DNA from: Mariprofundaceae bacterium | Lineage (GTDB): Bacteria; Pseudomonadota; Zetaproteobacteria; Mariprofundales; J009 | Length of the DNA: 6,114 nt | Direction: 5' to 3' | Assembly (NCBI GenBank): GCA_015489095.1 | Contig: WFMN01000119.1 | Coordinates: forward strand, 1 to 6,114 | Part shown: positions 5,153 through 6,114 of the stretch, one piece after another | Numbering within the stretch: position 1 is the first letter of the stretch | Layout: the number at the start of each line of letters is the position of its first letter | The notes under the pieces: generated by a model | Database searches by the model: none | The model's input: the letters and a program-made list of their open reading frames with translations, nothing else | What the model was told of the DNA's origin: nothing | Made by a program: the position numbers and the translations under genes

Positions 5153-6114
5153 ATGACCACTCCCAGCTATGCGCTGCTCAGCGTATCCGACAAAACCGGC
5201 ATCGAGGGCTTCGCCCGCGGCCTGACCGAGCGCGGCATCCGCCTGCTCTCCACCGGCGGCACCGCCCGCCTGCTGCGCGATGCCGGCATCGCGGTACAGG
5301 AGGTGGCCGATTACACCGGCTTCCCCGAAATGATGGATGGACGGGTCAAAACCCTCAATCCCAAGGTGCATGGGGGCATTCTGGCGCGGCGCGACCATGC
5401 CGGGGATATCGCCTCGATGAAGGAACACGCCATCGCCGACATCGCGCTGGTCTGCGTCAACCTCTACCCGTTCCAGCAGACCGTGGCCAACCCTGACTGC
5501 ACCATCAGCGACGCCATCGAAAACATCGATATCGGCGGCCCGTGCATGGTGCGGGCGGCGGCCAAGAACCACCGCTTCGTCACCGTGGTGGTCGATCCCG
5601 GCGATTACGACGCCATTCTACGGGCGATGGACGACGGCACGCTGGATGAGCCGCGCCGCCGCGCGCTGGCAGTCAAGGCGTTTGCCCACACCGCCCACTA
5701 CGACGGCGCCATCGCCAACCACTTCTCCGCCCTCAACAATGATGGCTCCACCCGCAAGTTCCCCGACATCCTCACCCGCCAGTTTATCAACACCGGCTAT
5801 GCGCTGCGCTACGGCGAGAACCCGCATCAGGCGGCTGCCTTCTACGCCGACCCCGATGATCAGGGGCTGTCATTGGCCGACTGCGAACTACTGCAGGGCA
5901 AGGCGATCTCCTACAACAACATCGCCGATGCCGACGCCGCCTTCGCGCTGGTGCGCGACCTTGATGAGGGCGCGGTGGTGATCGTCAAACACGTCAACCC
6001 CTGCGGGGTGGCGGTGGGCAGCGATCAGGCCGCCACCTACGAACGGGCGCGGGCGGCCGATTCGGTGTCGGCGTTCGGCGGCATCGCCGCCTTCAACCGC
6101 CCGCTCACCGGCGC
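5153..6114 (+). CDS. purH: Bifunctional AICAR formyltransferase / IMP cyclohydrolase PurH, 3'-truncated
   Basis: PurH catalyses the last two steps of de novo purine synthesis: formylation of AICAR with 10-formyl-THF, then ring closure to IMP. The frame runs open to the window edge, showing 320 of an expected 520 or so residues. The N-terminal cyclohydrolase (MGS-like) domain is complete: LLSVSDKTG (8-16), LLSTGGTARLL, GFPEMMDGRVKTLNPKVHGG (56-75), NLYPF and IDIGGPCMVRAAAKNH (125-140). The transformylase domain begins with LRYGENPHQAAAFY (218-231) and QGKAISYNNIADADAA, and includes the catalytic Lys279-His280 in VKHVNPCG. The rest of this domain is outside the window. The ATG at 5153 follows the mtnA stop by 7 nt, with AAGGA (5137-5141) upstream at slightly long spacing. 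No purine riboswitch or PurR-type operator fits in this gap, so transcription must come from upstream or from inside mtnA. Confidence 0.97.
   Translation, partial: MTTPSYALLSVSDKTGIEGFARGLTERGIRLLSTGGTARLLRDAGIAVQEVADYTGFPEMMDGRVKTLNPKVHGGILARRDHAGDIASMKEHAIADIALVCVNLYPFQQTVANPDCTISDAIENIDIGGPCMVRAAAKNHRFVTVVVDPGDYDAILRAMDDGTLDEPRRRALAVKAFAHTAHYDGAIANHFSALNNDGSTRKFPDILTRQFINTGYALRYGENPHQAAAFYADPDDQGLSLADCELLQGKAISYNNIADADAAFALVRDLDEGAVVIVKHVNPCGVAVGSDQAATYERARAADSVSAFGGIAAFNRPLTG

Noticed and set aside
3805..5160. Long minus-strand ORF (about 450 codons) antisense to mtnA
   Set aside because: It is a G+C-rich shadow of the mtnA codon pattern; its translation is Gly/Asp/Val-rich and low in complexity, it matches no family I know, and the + strand gene is complete with catalytic motifs.

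Overview
The window is a compact, G+C-rich stretch of bacterial chromosome with all genes on the + strand. It looks like a member of the Pseudomonadota: the LeuRS, methionine aminopeptidase and PurH motifs are proteobacterial in style, and the two intergenic repeats resemble the REP/MITE-like repeats common in that phylum. The class cannot be fixed from the sequence alone. Apart from two short gaps occupied by repeats, spacing between genes is only 3 to 12 nt.

Layout: (1) the 3' three-quarters of leuS (leucyl-tRNA synthetase), cut by the left edge, ends at 2003. (2) Repeat element E1 (about 2006-2130) fills most of the 163-nt gap before the next gene. (3) map (type I methionine aminopeptidase, 2167-2922) is followed 3 nt later by a DUF190 / PII-like small protein (2926-3261). 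(4) Repeat element E2 (about 3265-3384) is a near-identical copy of E1 in inverted orientation. (5) A CRP/FNR-family regulator (3385-4086) follows, then mtnA (methylthioribose-1-phosphate isomerase, 4099-5145), then purH (5153 to the right edge, incomplete). map through purH could be one transcription unit, with E2 as the only interruption.

Functionally this is housekeeping: tRNA charging, N-terminal Met removal, methionine salvage and purine synthesis, plus two signalling-type proteins (DUF190 and CRP-like) whose ligands cannot be read from sequence.

The most interesting thing here is the pair of about 120-bp repeats. Each has A/T-rich terminal inverted repeats, a core of three abutting hairpins and flanking direct repeats that look like target-site duplications. 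Each sits exactly on the stop codon of the gene upstream. E2 appears to have inserted into an ATGATTGA overlap where the DUF190 stop and the regulator start once shared bases. The duplicated target left a stop for the upstream gene and a start for the downstream gene. The element now supplies the regulator's Shine-Dalgarno sequence, and a 44-codon reading frame through it links the two genes by overlapping start and stop codons. I see no CRISPR array, RNA gene, phage gene or defence system.
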